From contig NZ_LJHS01000012.1 in the NCBI RefSeq assembly GCF_001296045.1, positions 62,001 through 126,000 of the forward strand: a stretch of DNA of 64,000 bases, in the 5' to 3' direction. A model generated the notes under the pieces. It was not told the DNA's origin. It saw only the letters and a list, made by a program, of their open reading frames with translations, and made no database searches. The position numbers and the translations under genes were made by a program. Source of the DNA: Rhizobium sp. AAP43. Its GTDB lineage: Bacteria > Pseudomonadota > Alphaproteobacteria > Rhizobiales > Rhizobiaceae. Of the stretch, positions 8,799-19,265 are shown one piece after another (positions within the stretch are counted from its first letter, which is position 1; each line of letters opens with the position of its first letter).

Positions 8799-9274
8799 CG
8801 GCGCACCTCTGCAAGAATGTCAGCGAGCGCGTCTTCATCGAGCCGGGCGTGCACCTCGCCGTCGAGCATGGCGGCGGGTGCCTGCGCACAAAGGCCGAGG
8901 CAATAGACCGGCTCCAACGTCAAGGCCCCGTCTGGCGTTGTGCCGTGCCAGTCAACCCCGAGCAGGGCTTGGATCTTTGCTGCAAGAGGCTCGCCACCCA
9001 TCGACTGGCAAGCCTCGGCCCGACAGAGTTTCAGGACATGGCGGCCCCCAGGCTTGTCACGGAAGTCGTGGTAGAAGGTAATGACCCCATGCACTTCCGC
9101 CCGTGACAGATTGAGCGCATCAGCGATCAGCTGTTTCGCCGGTTCTGGAATGAAGCCAAACTCGTGCTGAATCTGGTGAAGAATAGGCAACATGGGGCCT
9201 TCGAGCCCAAGACAGGCATCGATGATTGCAGAGAGACGCGTCGTTTCATCAGAAACGACCGCACGGATATCCAT
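8795..9274 (-). CDS. fdsG: NAD-dependent formate dehydrogenase gamma subunit (NuoE-like)
   Basis: 159 residues, the NuoE-type [2Fe-2S] subunit. Four cysteines fit the cluster ligands: C84 and C89 (CRAEAC) and C125 and C129 (CLGLC). With FdsB it forms the diaphorase module of the enzyme. The ATG at 9274 is preferred over an upstream one because GGGAGGA lies at a suitable distance and the family begins near MDIRAVV. It is the first structural gene of fdsGBACD. The 135-bp gap upstream must hold the operon promoter if the operon is not simply read through from the LysR gene. Confidence 0.94.
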   Translation of the reverse strand: MDIRAVVSDETTRLSAIIDACLGLEGPMLPILHQIQHEFGFIPEPAKQLIADALNLSRAEVHGVITFYHDFRDKPGGRHVLKLCRAEACQSMGGEPLAAKIQALLGVDWHGTTPDGALTLEPVYCLGLCAQAPAAMLDGEVHARLDEDALADILAEVRR

Positions 9275-9409
9275 GAGCCAGTCCTCCCAAGCCGACACAG
9301 GGCAAGGCATCGCATCATCCGCATGACTTGCCGCTGTGGACCAGTATTGATCGTCCGCGGAAAGATCGCGCGGAATTGCCGTCAGCGCAGGATGGCCACT
9401 CCAAGCTCG

Positions 9410-10345
9410 TCAGGTCAATAGCGCGGTCTCGTGGGTCGATAGAAGATTTCTATCAAACGCATCGGCAGAGACCAGCATACGCGCTTCATGCAGCAAAGCA
9501 GAAACAAGCGGCGTATGCGGCTCACGATGGGTGGCAACAAGGCCGACGAGATGCGAGGCCTCCGGCTCGGCAATCGGGATCATGCGGATTTGCTCTGGAA
9601 AGCCAAAGGAATCCGCGACGTTACGAGGCATGATCGATGCCCATTTGCCCGTGCGGATATGCGAGAACAAGACGATCATCGAATTGGATTCGAGCGTCGG
9701 TGCCACTTCGACACCCGCTTCGGCCATGTGTTTGTTGATGATACGGCGATTTTGCATGTCGGCGGTCAATAGACAAAGCCGAAGGCTCGCAACCTCTAGC
9801 CATGTCACAGAGGCCCTGTCGGCCAGCGGCGTGCCCGCCGCCGTGATCAGGTGGTAACGCTCGGAATAGAGCGGCACCGTCGTCACGCGCCCAAGGGGTT
9901 CGTTGTCGAGGTAGGTGATGCCCGCGTCGATTTCGAGATTTTCAAGCTGGCTCAGGACCTGCAGCGATGTGCGCGAAACGACGGAGAATGTCACATTCGG
10001 GTGGCGCGTCTGGAAAGGTTCCGTAAGCTTGGGAACCATGGCAAGGGCGGTCGGGATCGCCGCAAGCCGGATATGGCCTGCAAGGCCCCGCCGTGCCGCC
10101 CGCATTTCCTCGCGCATTGTGCGCGTATCGCCGACGATGCGGCGCGCCCATTCGAGAACCCGCTGGCCTTCCGGTGTCAGCCCGACAAAACGTGACCCAC
10201 GCACCACAAGGATCACACCGAGCTGCTCCTCGAGCTGGCGGAGCGCCGCCGACAAGGTCGGCTGTGTGATGCCGCACTCCTCGGCCGCCCGGCCAAAATG
10301 CTGCTGGCGCGCAAGCGCGATGAAGAACTCGAGTTTGTCGATCAT
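9410..10345 (-). CDS. LysR-family regulator, probable regulator of the fds operon
   Basis: 311 residues. An N-terminal winged helix-turn-helix (residues ~1-60; HFGRAAEECGITQPTLSAALRQLEEQLG) is followed by a periplasmic-binding-protein-like effector domain from ~90 to 300. LysR proteins usually activate nearby genes when an effector binds. It is in the same orientation as fdsGBACD and lies 135 bp upstream, so it is the natural candidate for a formate-responsive regulator (the role called FdsR elsewhere), but that role is inferred from position only. An ArsR-family gene lies 54 bp upstream on the same strand. Confidence 0.88.
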   Translation of the reverse strand: MIDKLEFFIALARQQHFGRAAEECGITQPTLSAALRQLEEQLGVILVVRGSRFVGLTPEGQRVLEWARRIVGDTRTMREEMRAARRGLAGHIRLAAIPTALAMVPKLTEPFQTRHPNVTFSVVSRTSLQVLSQLENLEIDAGITYLDNEPLGRVTTVPLYSERYHLITAAGTPLADRASVTWLEVASLRLCLLTADMQNRRIINKHMAEAGVEVAPTLESNSMIVLFSHIRTGKWASIMPRNVADSFGFPEQIRMIPIAEPEASHLVGLVATHREPHTPLVSALLHEARMLVSADAFDRNLLSTHETALLT

Positions 10346-10399
10346 GGCAGCATCTTCCGACCCCTCATGCGGCCCTTCACGCGGCCGACGGGGCCTGGC

Positions 10400-10765
10400 T
10401 CACGCCTTGGTCCCGCGACCGGTCGTATCCCGCTTTGCGGTCGGCTCGCAATACATCTTGTAGAGCACCGACAGCAGCTCGGCGAGTTGCGGGTCGACAA
10501 TGCTGTAATAGATCTGCCGCCCGTCACGCCGGGCCTGAACGATCCGGTCCATCCTGAGCCGCGCGAGTTGCTGTGAAACCACGGCCTGTTGCATGCCGAG
10601 AAATTGCTCGATTTCTCCAACGGTCCGTTCGCCCTGGCAAAGCATGCAGAGCATGAGGAGGCGTGATTCATGCGACAACGCCTTCAGGAGCGCTGCCGCC
10701 TCCCGCGCCTTGACCAGCATGCCGTCCAACTGCTCGTCCGTGAGTTCTTCCGCGATCATGATCAA
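10400..10765 (-). CDS. ArsR-family transcriptional regulator, BigR/SqrR-like
   Basis: 121 residues with the ArsR winged-helix pattern: LLKALSHESRLLMLCML, then the recognition region FLGMQQAVVSQQLARLR and the wing GRQIYYSI. It lacks the classical metal motif ELCVCDL. Instead it has C40 and C43 in the third helix and C106 near the C-terminal helix (LYKMYC). In the BigR/SqrR group a cysteine pair at about these two places senses persulfide or polysulfide. No sulfide-oxidation genes are adjacent, so its targets are unknown. Neighbours are a lactate dehydrogenase gene upstream and a LysR gene downstream, all on the minus strand. Confidence 0.85.
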   Translation of the reverse strand: MIMIAEELTDEQLDGMLVKAREAAALLKALSHESRLLMLCMLCQGERTVGEIEQFLGMQQAVVSQQLARLRMDRIVQARRDGRQIYYSIVDPQLAELLSVLYKMYCEPTAKRDTTGRGTKA

Positions 10766-10807
10766 ATGTCCGCTTTTCGGTTCGAACCGGCCGCTCGAGC
10801 GCGACGC

Positions 10808-11799
<992 letters not shown>

Positions 11800-11907
11800 C
11801 AAAGCTTTTCCACCCTCGGTTCGGGAGCATTATTGGTGGAATTCCCGTGCGCCAGAGCCTGCTTTCTGCTTTGATGCGCCACCTTGATACCAGTCTTGCG
11901 AGGCTCA

Positions 11908-12831
11908 ATGAGACGGCTACCGGCCCTATCCGCCATGAAAGTGTTTGAGGTCGTCGGCCAGACACGCAGCTTCACCAGAGCAGGAGAACTGCTGAACCTG
12001 ACCCAGAGTGCCGTCAGCCGTCAGGTCCGCAATCTCGAGGACCAATTGGGCGAGCAGCTGGTCATTCGACGGCACCATCACCTGGAACTCACGCCGTCGG
12101 GCGCCGAATTGCTGGCCGCCCTGCAGCAAGCTTTCCATCAGGTCGAGCTTACGGTGCGCAATATCCGCGAAAAAAGCAACCTCCGGCGGCTGCGGATCAA
12201 TGTTCCACCAACCTTTGCCAAACGGTGGCTTCTGCCAAGATTGGCGAGACTGCGCGCCTTTCTGCCCGATATTGACCTCAGCATCACCACGGAGCCAGAG
12301 GACAGGCTGGCCGAACGCGGCATGCTCGATTGCGCCATTCGCTTCGGTGACGGCGAATGGTCCGGTTTGCGCTCTGAGCGGCTATTCACCGAACATCACA
12401 TCGCCGTTTGCGCCCCCGCCTTGCTAGAGGCCGTGCCGTCGGACACGCCCATCGACCTGTCCTGCTTCACCTTCCTGCATGTGCTGGCATCCGTCGACCA
12501 GCGCTACCTGACCTGGCATCGCTGGCTGGATGCCGCAGGCCTGGGCGAAACCGACACGGCCGGCGGGTTGGAGTTCGATCTCCTGGATCTCGTGATCGAG
12601 GCCGCCTGCAACGGACTGGGGCTCGCGGTGGCCGATCGCTTCATGGTGGCATCCCTGATGCACGAGGGAAAACTCGTTCAGGTGCTGGACGTCGAAGTCG
12701 AGGGCCACGAGTCCTACTGGCTGGTGACGCGCCCGGATGGTCCCGTCTCTGCCCATGTAAGCGCCTTGCGAACCTGGCTACACTCAGAGCTACACCCACA
12801 AGATCGTCTTCAGTCGCACGCCACGGCCTGA
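11908..12831 (+). CDS. LysR-family regulator (GcvA-like) of the dehydrogenase cluster
   Basis: 307 residues. The helix-turn-helix lies near residues 20-45 (SFTRAGELLNLTQSAVSRQVRNLE), followed by the effector domain. The start LPALSAMKVFEVV and the pattern INVPPTFAKRWLLPRL resemble the GcvA subgroup. ATG 11908 has GAGG upstream; an earlier in-frame TTG (11884) is less likely. It stands between a divergent lactate dehydrogenase gene and a co-oriented aldehyde dehydrogenase gene, so either or both could be targets. A perfect palindrome starts 3 bp after its stop. Confidence 0.9.
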   Translation: MRRLPALSAMKVFEVVGQTRSFTRAGELLNLTQSAVSRQVRNLEDQLGEQLVIRRHHHLELTPSGAELLAALQQAFHQVELTVRNIREKSNLRRLRINVPPTFAKRWLLPRLARLRAFLPDIDLSITTEPEDRLAERGMLDCAIRFGDGEWSGLRSERLFTEHHIAVCAPALLEAVPSDTPIDLSCFTFLHVLASVDQRYLTWHRWLDAAGLGETDTAGGLEFDLLDLVIEAACNGLGLAVADRFMVASLMHEGKLVQVLDVEVEGHESYWLVTRPDGPVSAHVSALRTWLHSELHPQDRLQSHATA

Positions 12832-12833
12832 AC

Positions 12834-12850
12834 CATTCCAATTTGGAATG
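12834..12850. promoter_or_regulatory. Perfect 17-bp palindrome upstream of the aldehyde dehydrogenase
   Basis: CATTCCAA (12834-12841) and TTGGAATG (12843-12850) are perfect inverted arms around a single T. It lies 81 bp before the aldehyde dehydrogenase ATG. No T run follows, which argues for an operator rather than a terminator. The adjacent LysR protein is the obvious candidate to bind it. Confidence 0.6.
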
Positions 12851-12931
12851 CTGAACCCGACAATTACTCGCTTGCCACTTCTCTAGAGCGGCGTCCTAGT
12901 TGCAGGACTGTGTCCGAGCCTGGAGCCGTTC

Positions 12932-14356
12932 ATGACCGAATGCCGCAATTTTATCGATGGTGACTTTCAGGAGCCCGCCGACAGATCCCGGATCGACGTC
13001 AGGAACCCCGCCACTGGCGTGATCTTCACCAGCGTACCCGCCGCAACAGAAGCAGATGTTGTCCGGGCCGCGCAGGCCGCCGCTCGCGCTCAAAAGCCCT
13101 GGGGTCGTCTGCCGGCGATTGAGCGCGGCAATGCCTTGCGCCGGCTGGCTGACATTCTCGAGAAGAATGCTGGCAGGATCGGCACGGCGCTGGCCAATGA
13201 ATCCGGGAAGAGCCTTGCGGACGCCACCGGCGAGGCCATCTACGGTGTTGAGCTCATGCGATACCACGCCGAGTGGGCGCGGCGCATTGAAGGCGAAGTG
13301 ATCGAGAGCGACACGCCCGACGAGACACTGATGCTCAAGCGAACGGCAATCGGTGTCGTTGCCTGCCTGATCCCTTTCAACTTCCCGATCTACACGCTGG
13401 TCCGCAAGATTGCCCCGGCATTGATTGCCGGCAATTCCGTCGTTGTCCGCCCCAGCAACACTACACCAACCTCGGCTTTCATCTTCGCCGAATGCGTTGC
13501 CGAAGCCGGTTTGCCCGCAGGCCTCGTCAACATCATGACGATGAACCATGATGTGGCAGAAGTGATGTGTACCCGCAGCGAAATCGGCATGATCACGCTG
13601 ACCGGTAGCGTTTCGGCCGGACAGACGGTGCTTGGCTTTTGCCGGACCAACATCGCCAAGCCCTCGCTGGAACTCGGTGGCAAGACGCCGGTCATCGTCG
13701 AACCGGATGCCGATCTTGATCTCGTGACGCGCAGTGTCCTTGCGGCAAAGACCGCCCATTGCGGCCAGGTCTGCACCTCCGTTGAGCGGCTTTATGTCCA
13801 TGCCTCTATCCACGGCACGTTGCTGGAAAAGCTCAAAGCCGCCTTCGAGACCCGTCATTTCGGCGACCGCTCCGAGCATCCCGATCACATGGGGCCGCTG
13901 GCGACGGCACAGGCACGGCTGAAGGCCCACCACATGGTGGAGCGCGCCGTGGCCGATGGTGCGACATTGGAGGCAGGCGGCTATCTGCCGGATGGTGACG
14001 GCTTCTTCTATCCACCGACACTTCTGTCCGGCTGCAGGCAGGACATGGAAATCGTCCAGGAAGAAGTCTTCGGGCCGGTGCTCCCCGTCATTCCGTATAC
14101 CGATTTCGACAATGCGCTTGCCATGGCCAGCGACCACCAATTCGGGCTCGCCTCCGTCGTCTTCTCGGAAAACTACCGCAAGGTGATGAAGGCAGCGAAC
14201 GAGATCGAAGCGGGCGAGCTCTACATCAACCGTTTCCCGGCAGATCCCTACCAGGGCTACCACGCCGGCTGGAAGCGCTCCGGCCTCGGCGGCGATGATG
14301 GCAAGCACGGCATGCTGGAATTCACACAGACCCGCCTCGTCATCCTCAAGCATTGA
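12932..14356 (+). CDS. NAD(P)-dependent aldehyde dehydrogenase, AldA-like
   Basis: 474 residues, a complete aldehyde dehydrogenase. Visible catalytic elements are N150 (IPFNFP), the general base E247 (LELGGKTP) and the nucleophile C281 (GQVCTS). Overall it resembles lactaldehyde/glycolaldehyde dehydrogenases, which oxidise small hydroxy-aldehydes or sugar aldehydes to acids. GGAG precedes the ATG. It begins a set of three plus-strand genes: the enolase-superfamily gene follows after 27 bp and the GMC oxidoreductase 12 bp after that. The acid it makes could be the substrate of the next enzyme. The exact substrate cannot be read from the sequence. Confidence 0.9.
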   Translation: MTECRNFIDGDFQEPADRSRIDVRNPATGVIFTSVPAATEADVVRAAQAAARAQKPWGRLPAIERGNALRRLADILEKNAGRIGTALANESGKSLADATGEAIYGVELMRYHAEWARRIEGEVIESDTPDETLMLKRTAIGVVACLIPFNFPIYTLVRKIAPALIAGNSVVVRPSNTTPTSAFIFAECVAEAGLPAGLVNIMTMNHDVAEVMCTRSEIGMITLTGSVSAGQTVLGFCRTNIAKPSLELGGKTPVIVEPDADLDLVTRSVLAAKTAHCGQVCTSVERLYVHASIHGTLLEKLKAAFETRHFGDRSEHPDHMGPLATAQARLKAHHMVERAVADGATLEAGGYLPDGDGFFYPPTLLSGCRQDMEIVQEEVFGPVLPVIPYTDFDNALAMASDHQFGLASVVFSENYRKVMKAANEIEAGELYINRFPADPYQGYHAGWKRSGLGGDDGKHGMLEFTQTRLVILKH

Positions 14357-14383
14357 ACATATCGCGGCACCAAGGGGGTATCC

Positions 14384-15601
14384 ATGAAAGTCGCTTCGCT
14401 CAAGACCCATGTCGTGGCAACGCCTGCGCCGCATATTGGCGGCATGTACTGGATCTTCGTCGAGCTGGAGACGGCCTGCGGCATCACGGGCGTCGGCGAA
14501 ATCTATTCGACCGCCTTTCATCCGTCCGGCATCGCCGTCCTCGTCGAAGATGTTTTCACCCGTTATCTCGAGGGTCATGATCCGCACCAGATCGAACGCT
14601 TCTGGCGTGCTGCTTATTCGAGCGGCTTCACCCAGAGGCCCGATCCGACCATGGTCGGCATTATTTCAGGCCTTGAGATCGCCTGCTGGGACATCATCGG
14701 CAAGGCGGCGGGTCGGCCCGTTGCGGATCTCCTCGGCGGCACGGTGCATGAGAAGCTGCGCGCCTACACCTATCTCTATCCGAAGAACGCAGCCGGAGAG
14801 TACGACTACAACGATCCGGATCTGGCCGCCGAAGAGGCGATCCGAATGGTCGAGGCGGGCTTTACTGCACTGAAGTTCGACCCGGCCGGCCCCTACACGA
14901 ACTATTCCGGCCACCAGCTGTCGCTCGCCGTCATGGACCGCTGCGAAGGGTTTTGTCAGAAGATCCGTGACGCGATCGGCAACCGTGCGGACATCCTCTT
15001 CGGCACCCACGGCCAGATGGTTCCCTCCTCTGCAATCCGGCTCGCCAAGCGGCTGGAGAAATACGATCCGCTATGGTTCGAGGAGCCGGTGCCGCCTGGC
15101 CAGGAGGCGGCGATGGCGGAAGTGGCGCGCGCGACCTCAATCCCTGTGTCGACCGGCGAACGGCTGACCACGAAATATGAATTCCAGAGAGTGCTTCAAC
15201 TGGGGGCAGCCTCCATTCTCCAGATGAACGTCGCCCGTGTTGGCGGACTGCTGGAGGCGAAGAAGATCGCTGGCATGGCAGAAGCCTTCTATGCGCAGAT
15301 CGCGCCCCATCTCTACAACGGACCCGTTGGAGCGGCTGCTAGTATCCAGCTTTCCGCGGCAAGCCCCAACTTCCTCATTCACGAAGCCATCATGGATTTC
15401 GGCGGCTTCCATGCGGAGGTGCTGAAGACCAAACTCGGTTTCGAGGACGGCTACCTCATTCCCTCCCGCGAGCCCGGCCTCGGCATAGAGCTCAATCACG
15501 AGGTCATTGCGTGCCATACGCCCTATACGGGTGAACGGCTGCACCTCCAGATGGCCCCGGAACCGATGGACGTTAAAGCCTTCGCGCCGGCCAAGGGCTG
15601 A
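14384..15601 (+). CDS. Enolase-superfamily (MR/MLE type) sugar-acid dehydratase or cycloisomerase
   Basis: 405 residues with the capping domain (1-125) and TIM barrel (130-370) of the mandelate racemase/muconate lactonising group. Barrel motifs: ALKFDPAGP (K164, D166), FGTHGQ (207-211), FEEPVPP (E233), STGERL (E259) and IAPHLYNGP (H309). E233 and E259 fit metal ligands, but the first ligand position has GTH rather than the common D-x-N/D-x-H. K164 and H309 could be the catalytic acid/base pair. From memory this pattern recalls 3,6-anhydro-L-galactonate cycloisomerase and some sugar-acid dehydratases; treat the substrate as unknown. Ribosome site aaggggg precedes the ATG. Confidence 0.85.
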   Translation: MKVASLKTHVVATPAPHIGGMYWIFVELETACGITGVGEIYSTAFHPSGIAVLVEDVFTRYLEGHDPHQIERFWRAAYSSGFTQRPDPTMVGIISGLEIACWDIIGKAAGRPVADLLGGTVHEKLRAYTYLYPKNAAGEYDYNDPDLAAEEAIRMVEAGFTALKFDPAGPYTNYSGHQLSLAVMDRCEGFCQKIRDAIGNRADILFGTHGQMVPSSAIRLAKRLEKYDPLWFEEPVPPGQEAAMAEVARATSIPVSTGERLTTKYEFQRVLQLGAASILQMNVARVGGLLEAKKIAGMAEAFYAQIAPHLYNGPVGAAASIQLSAASPNFLIHEAIMDFGGFHAEVLKTKLGFEDGYLIPSREPGLGIELNHEVIACHTPYTGERLHLQMAPEPMDVKAFAPAKG

Positions 15602-15613
15602 GGGATAACGCCC

Positions 15614-17233
15614 ATGATCTTCGATTTCATTGTGGTCGGTGCAGGCTCGGCAGGCTGCATCGTGGCCAGTCGCTTGAGCGAGAGCGGACGCTATTCCGTG
15701 CTTCTGATCGAGGCCGGTGGCGAGGATAAATCCTTCTGGTTCAAGATCCCCGTCGGCTACGCCAAGAGCTACTACAATCCCAAGGTCAACTGGATGTACC
15801 GTACCGAGCCCGAGCCGAACCTCGGGGGACGGCGGATCTACGCCCCGCGCGGCAAGGTGCAGGGCGGCTCCGGCTCGATCAATGCCATGGTCTTTGTGCG
15901 CGGCGCGCGCCAGGACTTCGATGACTGGCGCGACGCCGGAAACCCGGGCTGGGGTTTCGATGACGTGCTGCCCTTCTTCCGCAAGCTGGAGACCCATGCG
16001 CGGGGAGAAAGCCACTGGCATGGCACAGAGGGCCCCATCCATGTGACGCCGATGCGCGGGGCAACCCATGCCGTCAGCGACGCCTTCCTGGCCGCCTGTG
16101 ACGAGCTCCAGGTGCCGCTGAACGAAGACTTCAACGGCGCTGCGCTCGAAGGTGCCGGTGTCTACGACGTCAACACCCGGCGCGGCCAGCGCTCGCACTC
16201 GAGCGCCGAATATCTGCGACCCGCGCTGAAGCGGCCGAACCTTTCCATTGAGCGGGAAGCCCATGCACGCCGTCTGCTGGTCGAAGCCAATGGCCGGGTG
16301 TCAGGTGTGGAAGTGATCCAGCATGGTCGCTTGGTGACCTACTCAGCGCGCCGAGAGGTCATTCTGACCGCTGGTGCCGTGGACACGCCAAAGCTGATGC
16401 AGCTCTCCGGTTTCGGTGACGGATCGGTGCTTCTGAAACATGGGATCTCGCCGCAAAGACACCTGCCCGCCATCGGACAGAACCTGCAGGATCACCTCTG
16501 CGGAAGTTTCTACTACCGCTCAAAGCGGCCGACGTTGAACGGCGATTTTGCCAGCCTCATCGGCCAGGCCCGCTTTGGCCTGATGTGGCTGTTGAAGCGC
16601 AGCGGCCCCTTCGCGATGAGCGTCAACCAGGCCGGCGGCTTCTTCCGGGGATCGCCAGATGAGGCGCGCGCGAATATCCAGGTCTACTTCAACCCTCTGT
16701 CCTATCGTATCCCGGACAATCCACGCGCGGGCCTGACGCCAGAGCCCTATCCGGGTTTTCTCATCGCGTTCAATGCCTGCCGCCCAACCAGCAAAGGCGC
16801 AATCTCGATAGCCTCCCCCGAGGCCTCTGACGCTCCATTGATCCGTCCAAACTATCTCTCGACAGAGCGTGATATAGACGAAGTTCTGCAGGGGAGCCGG
16901 CTCATGCGCCGGATCGCGGCCACCCATGCACTAGCCGGGTGGGTAGAGGACGAGGTGTCCCCCTCCAAGGCTGCAGATACGGATGAGAAGCTGCTCGACT
17001 ATTTTCGCCAGAACAGCGGATCGATCTATCACCTGTGCGGTACCTGCGCGATGGGCACTGATCCGCATTCGAGCGTTGTCGATGCGCGGTTGAGGGTGCA
17101 CGGCGTGGCAGGGTTACGCATCGTTGACGCCTCCGTCTTCCCCAACATTACCGCCGGCAACATCAATGCGCCCACGATGATGGTCGCCGAAAAGGGTGCG
17201 GCGATGATTCTCGAAGACACACACTCCGCCTGA
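15614..17233 (+). CDS. GMC-family FAD oxidoreductase (choline/alcohol dehydrogenase-like)
   Basis: 539 residues, full length for glucose-methanol-choline oxidoreductases. FAD binding is shown by GAGSAG (8-13) and the downstream segment APRGKVQGGSGSINAM. The C-terminal catalytic histidine is at about H473 (HLCGTCAMG), and the second family signature follows in VFPNITAGNINAPT. Members oxidise alcohols to aldehydes, using a quinone or oxygen rather than NAD. In this operon it may supply the aldehyde for the dehydrogenase two genes upstream. No signal peptide is visible. GAGGGATAA precedes the ATG, 12 bp after the previous stop. Confidence 0.9.
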   Translation: MIFDFIVVGAGSAGCIVASRLSESGRYSVLLIEAGGEDKSFWFKIPVGYAKSYYNPKVNWMYRTEPEPNLGGRRIYAPRGKVQGGSGSINAMVFVRGARQDFDDWRDAGNPGWGFDDVLPFFRKLETHARGESHWHGTEGPIHVTPMRGATHAVSDAFLAACDELQVPLNEDFNGAALEGAGVYDVNTRRGQRSHSSAEYLRPALKRPNLSIEREAHARRLLVEANGRVSGVEVIQHGRLVTYSARREVILTAGAVDTPKLMQLSGFGDGSVLLKHGISPQRHLPAIGQNLQDHLCGSFYYRSKRPTLNGDFASLIGQARFGLMWLLKRSGPFAMSVNQAGGFFRGSPDEARANIQVYFNPLSYRIPDNPRAGLTPEPYPGFLIAFNACRPTSKGAISIASPEASDAPLIRPNYLSTERDIDEVLQGSRLMRRIAATHALAGWVEDEVSPSKAADTDEKLLDYFRQNSGSIYHLCGTCAMGTDPHSSVVDARLRVHGVAGLRIVDASVFPNITAGNINAPTMMVAEKGAAMILEDTHSA

Positions 17234-17244
17234 CAGAACCACAT

Positions 17245-17272
17245 GAAAAAAGCCGGACCCAAGGGCCCGGCT
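17245..17272 (-). terminator. Rho-independent terminator of the atp operon
   Basis: AGCCGGaCCC (17251-17260) pairs with GGGcCCGGCT (17263-17272) with one mismatch, giving a 10-bp stem. Read on the minus strand, a run of seven T follows (17245-17251). It lies 28 bp past the atpC stop. Confidence 0.85.
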
Positions 17273-17299
17273 TCAAATCGTGTCGTCGAGTTCTGCCAA

Positions 17300-17707
17300 T
17301 CAGGCGGCGACGAGAATGCCGTTCAGGTTGGTCAGCTCAGCAAGATACTGCTCGAGCTTGGTACGGTGCTCGTGTTGCTCGACGCCTTCGAGTTCCTTGC
17401 GGGCCTCGTCGATGCGCTTGGTGAGCGTATCCGGGGCGATTTCCGAAAGCGGAACAGCCGATTCGGCGAGCAGCGTGCAGCCGGTCGGCAGAACGTCGGC
17501 AAAACCACCGAAGACCACGTATTTCGTGACCTGACCGGAAGCGAGCTTCACAGTCACGACGCCCGGCTTGATGGTCGTCATGGTCGGCGCATGATTGGCC
17601 ATGACGGTCATTTCGCCTTCCGTTGCCGGAATGACGACTTCGCTCACCAGCTCGGAGAGCAGAAGACGCTCGGGCGAAACGAGCTCAAAGTTGAAATTGT
17701 CGGCCAT
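17300..17707 (-). CDS. atpC: F1Fo ATP synthase epsilon subunit
   Basis: 135 residues, the normal length. The N-terminal beta-sandwich (FELVSPERLLLSELVSEVVIP) and the GEMTVMANHAPTMT segment are typical, followed by the two-helix C-terminal part that can inhibit ATP hydrolysis. Epsilon is part of the central stalk with gamma. It is the last gene of atpHAGDC, 70 bp after atpD, and is followed by a strong terminator. Confidence 0.97.
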   Translation of the reverse strand: MADNFNFELVSPERLLLSELVSEVVIPATEGEMTVMANHAPTMTTIKPGVVTVKLASGQVTKYVVFGGFADVLPTGCTLLAESAVPLSEIAPDTLTKRIDEARKELEGVEQHEHRTKLEQYLAELTNLNGILVAA

Positions 17708-17777
17708 GGTCGTTCACTTCTCTGATGAAGGATGGAGCGGCACGCGAGTAACCCGCGTGCCGGCGTTCCCTTGTGCC

Positions 17778-19259
<1,482 letters not shown>

Positions 19260-19265
19260 TTAACC

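Noticed and set aside
12896..14587. Minus-strand open frame of ~560 codons opposite the aldehyde dehydrogenase gene
   Set aside because: The plus-strand gene has complete catalytic residues; the antisense translation has none.
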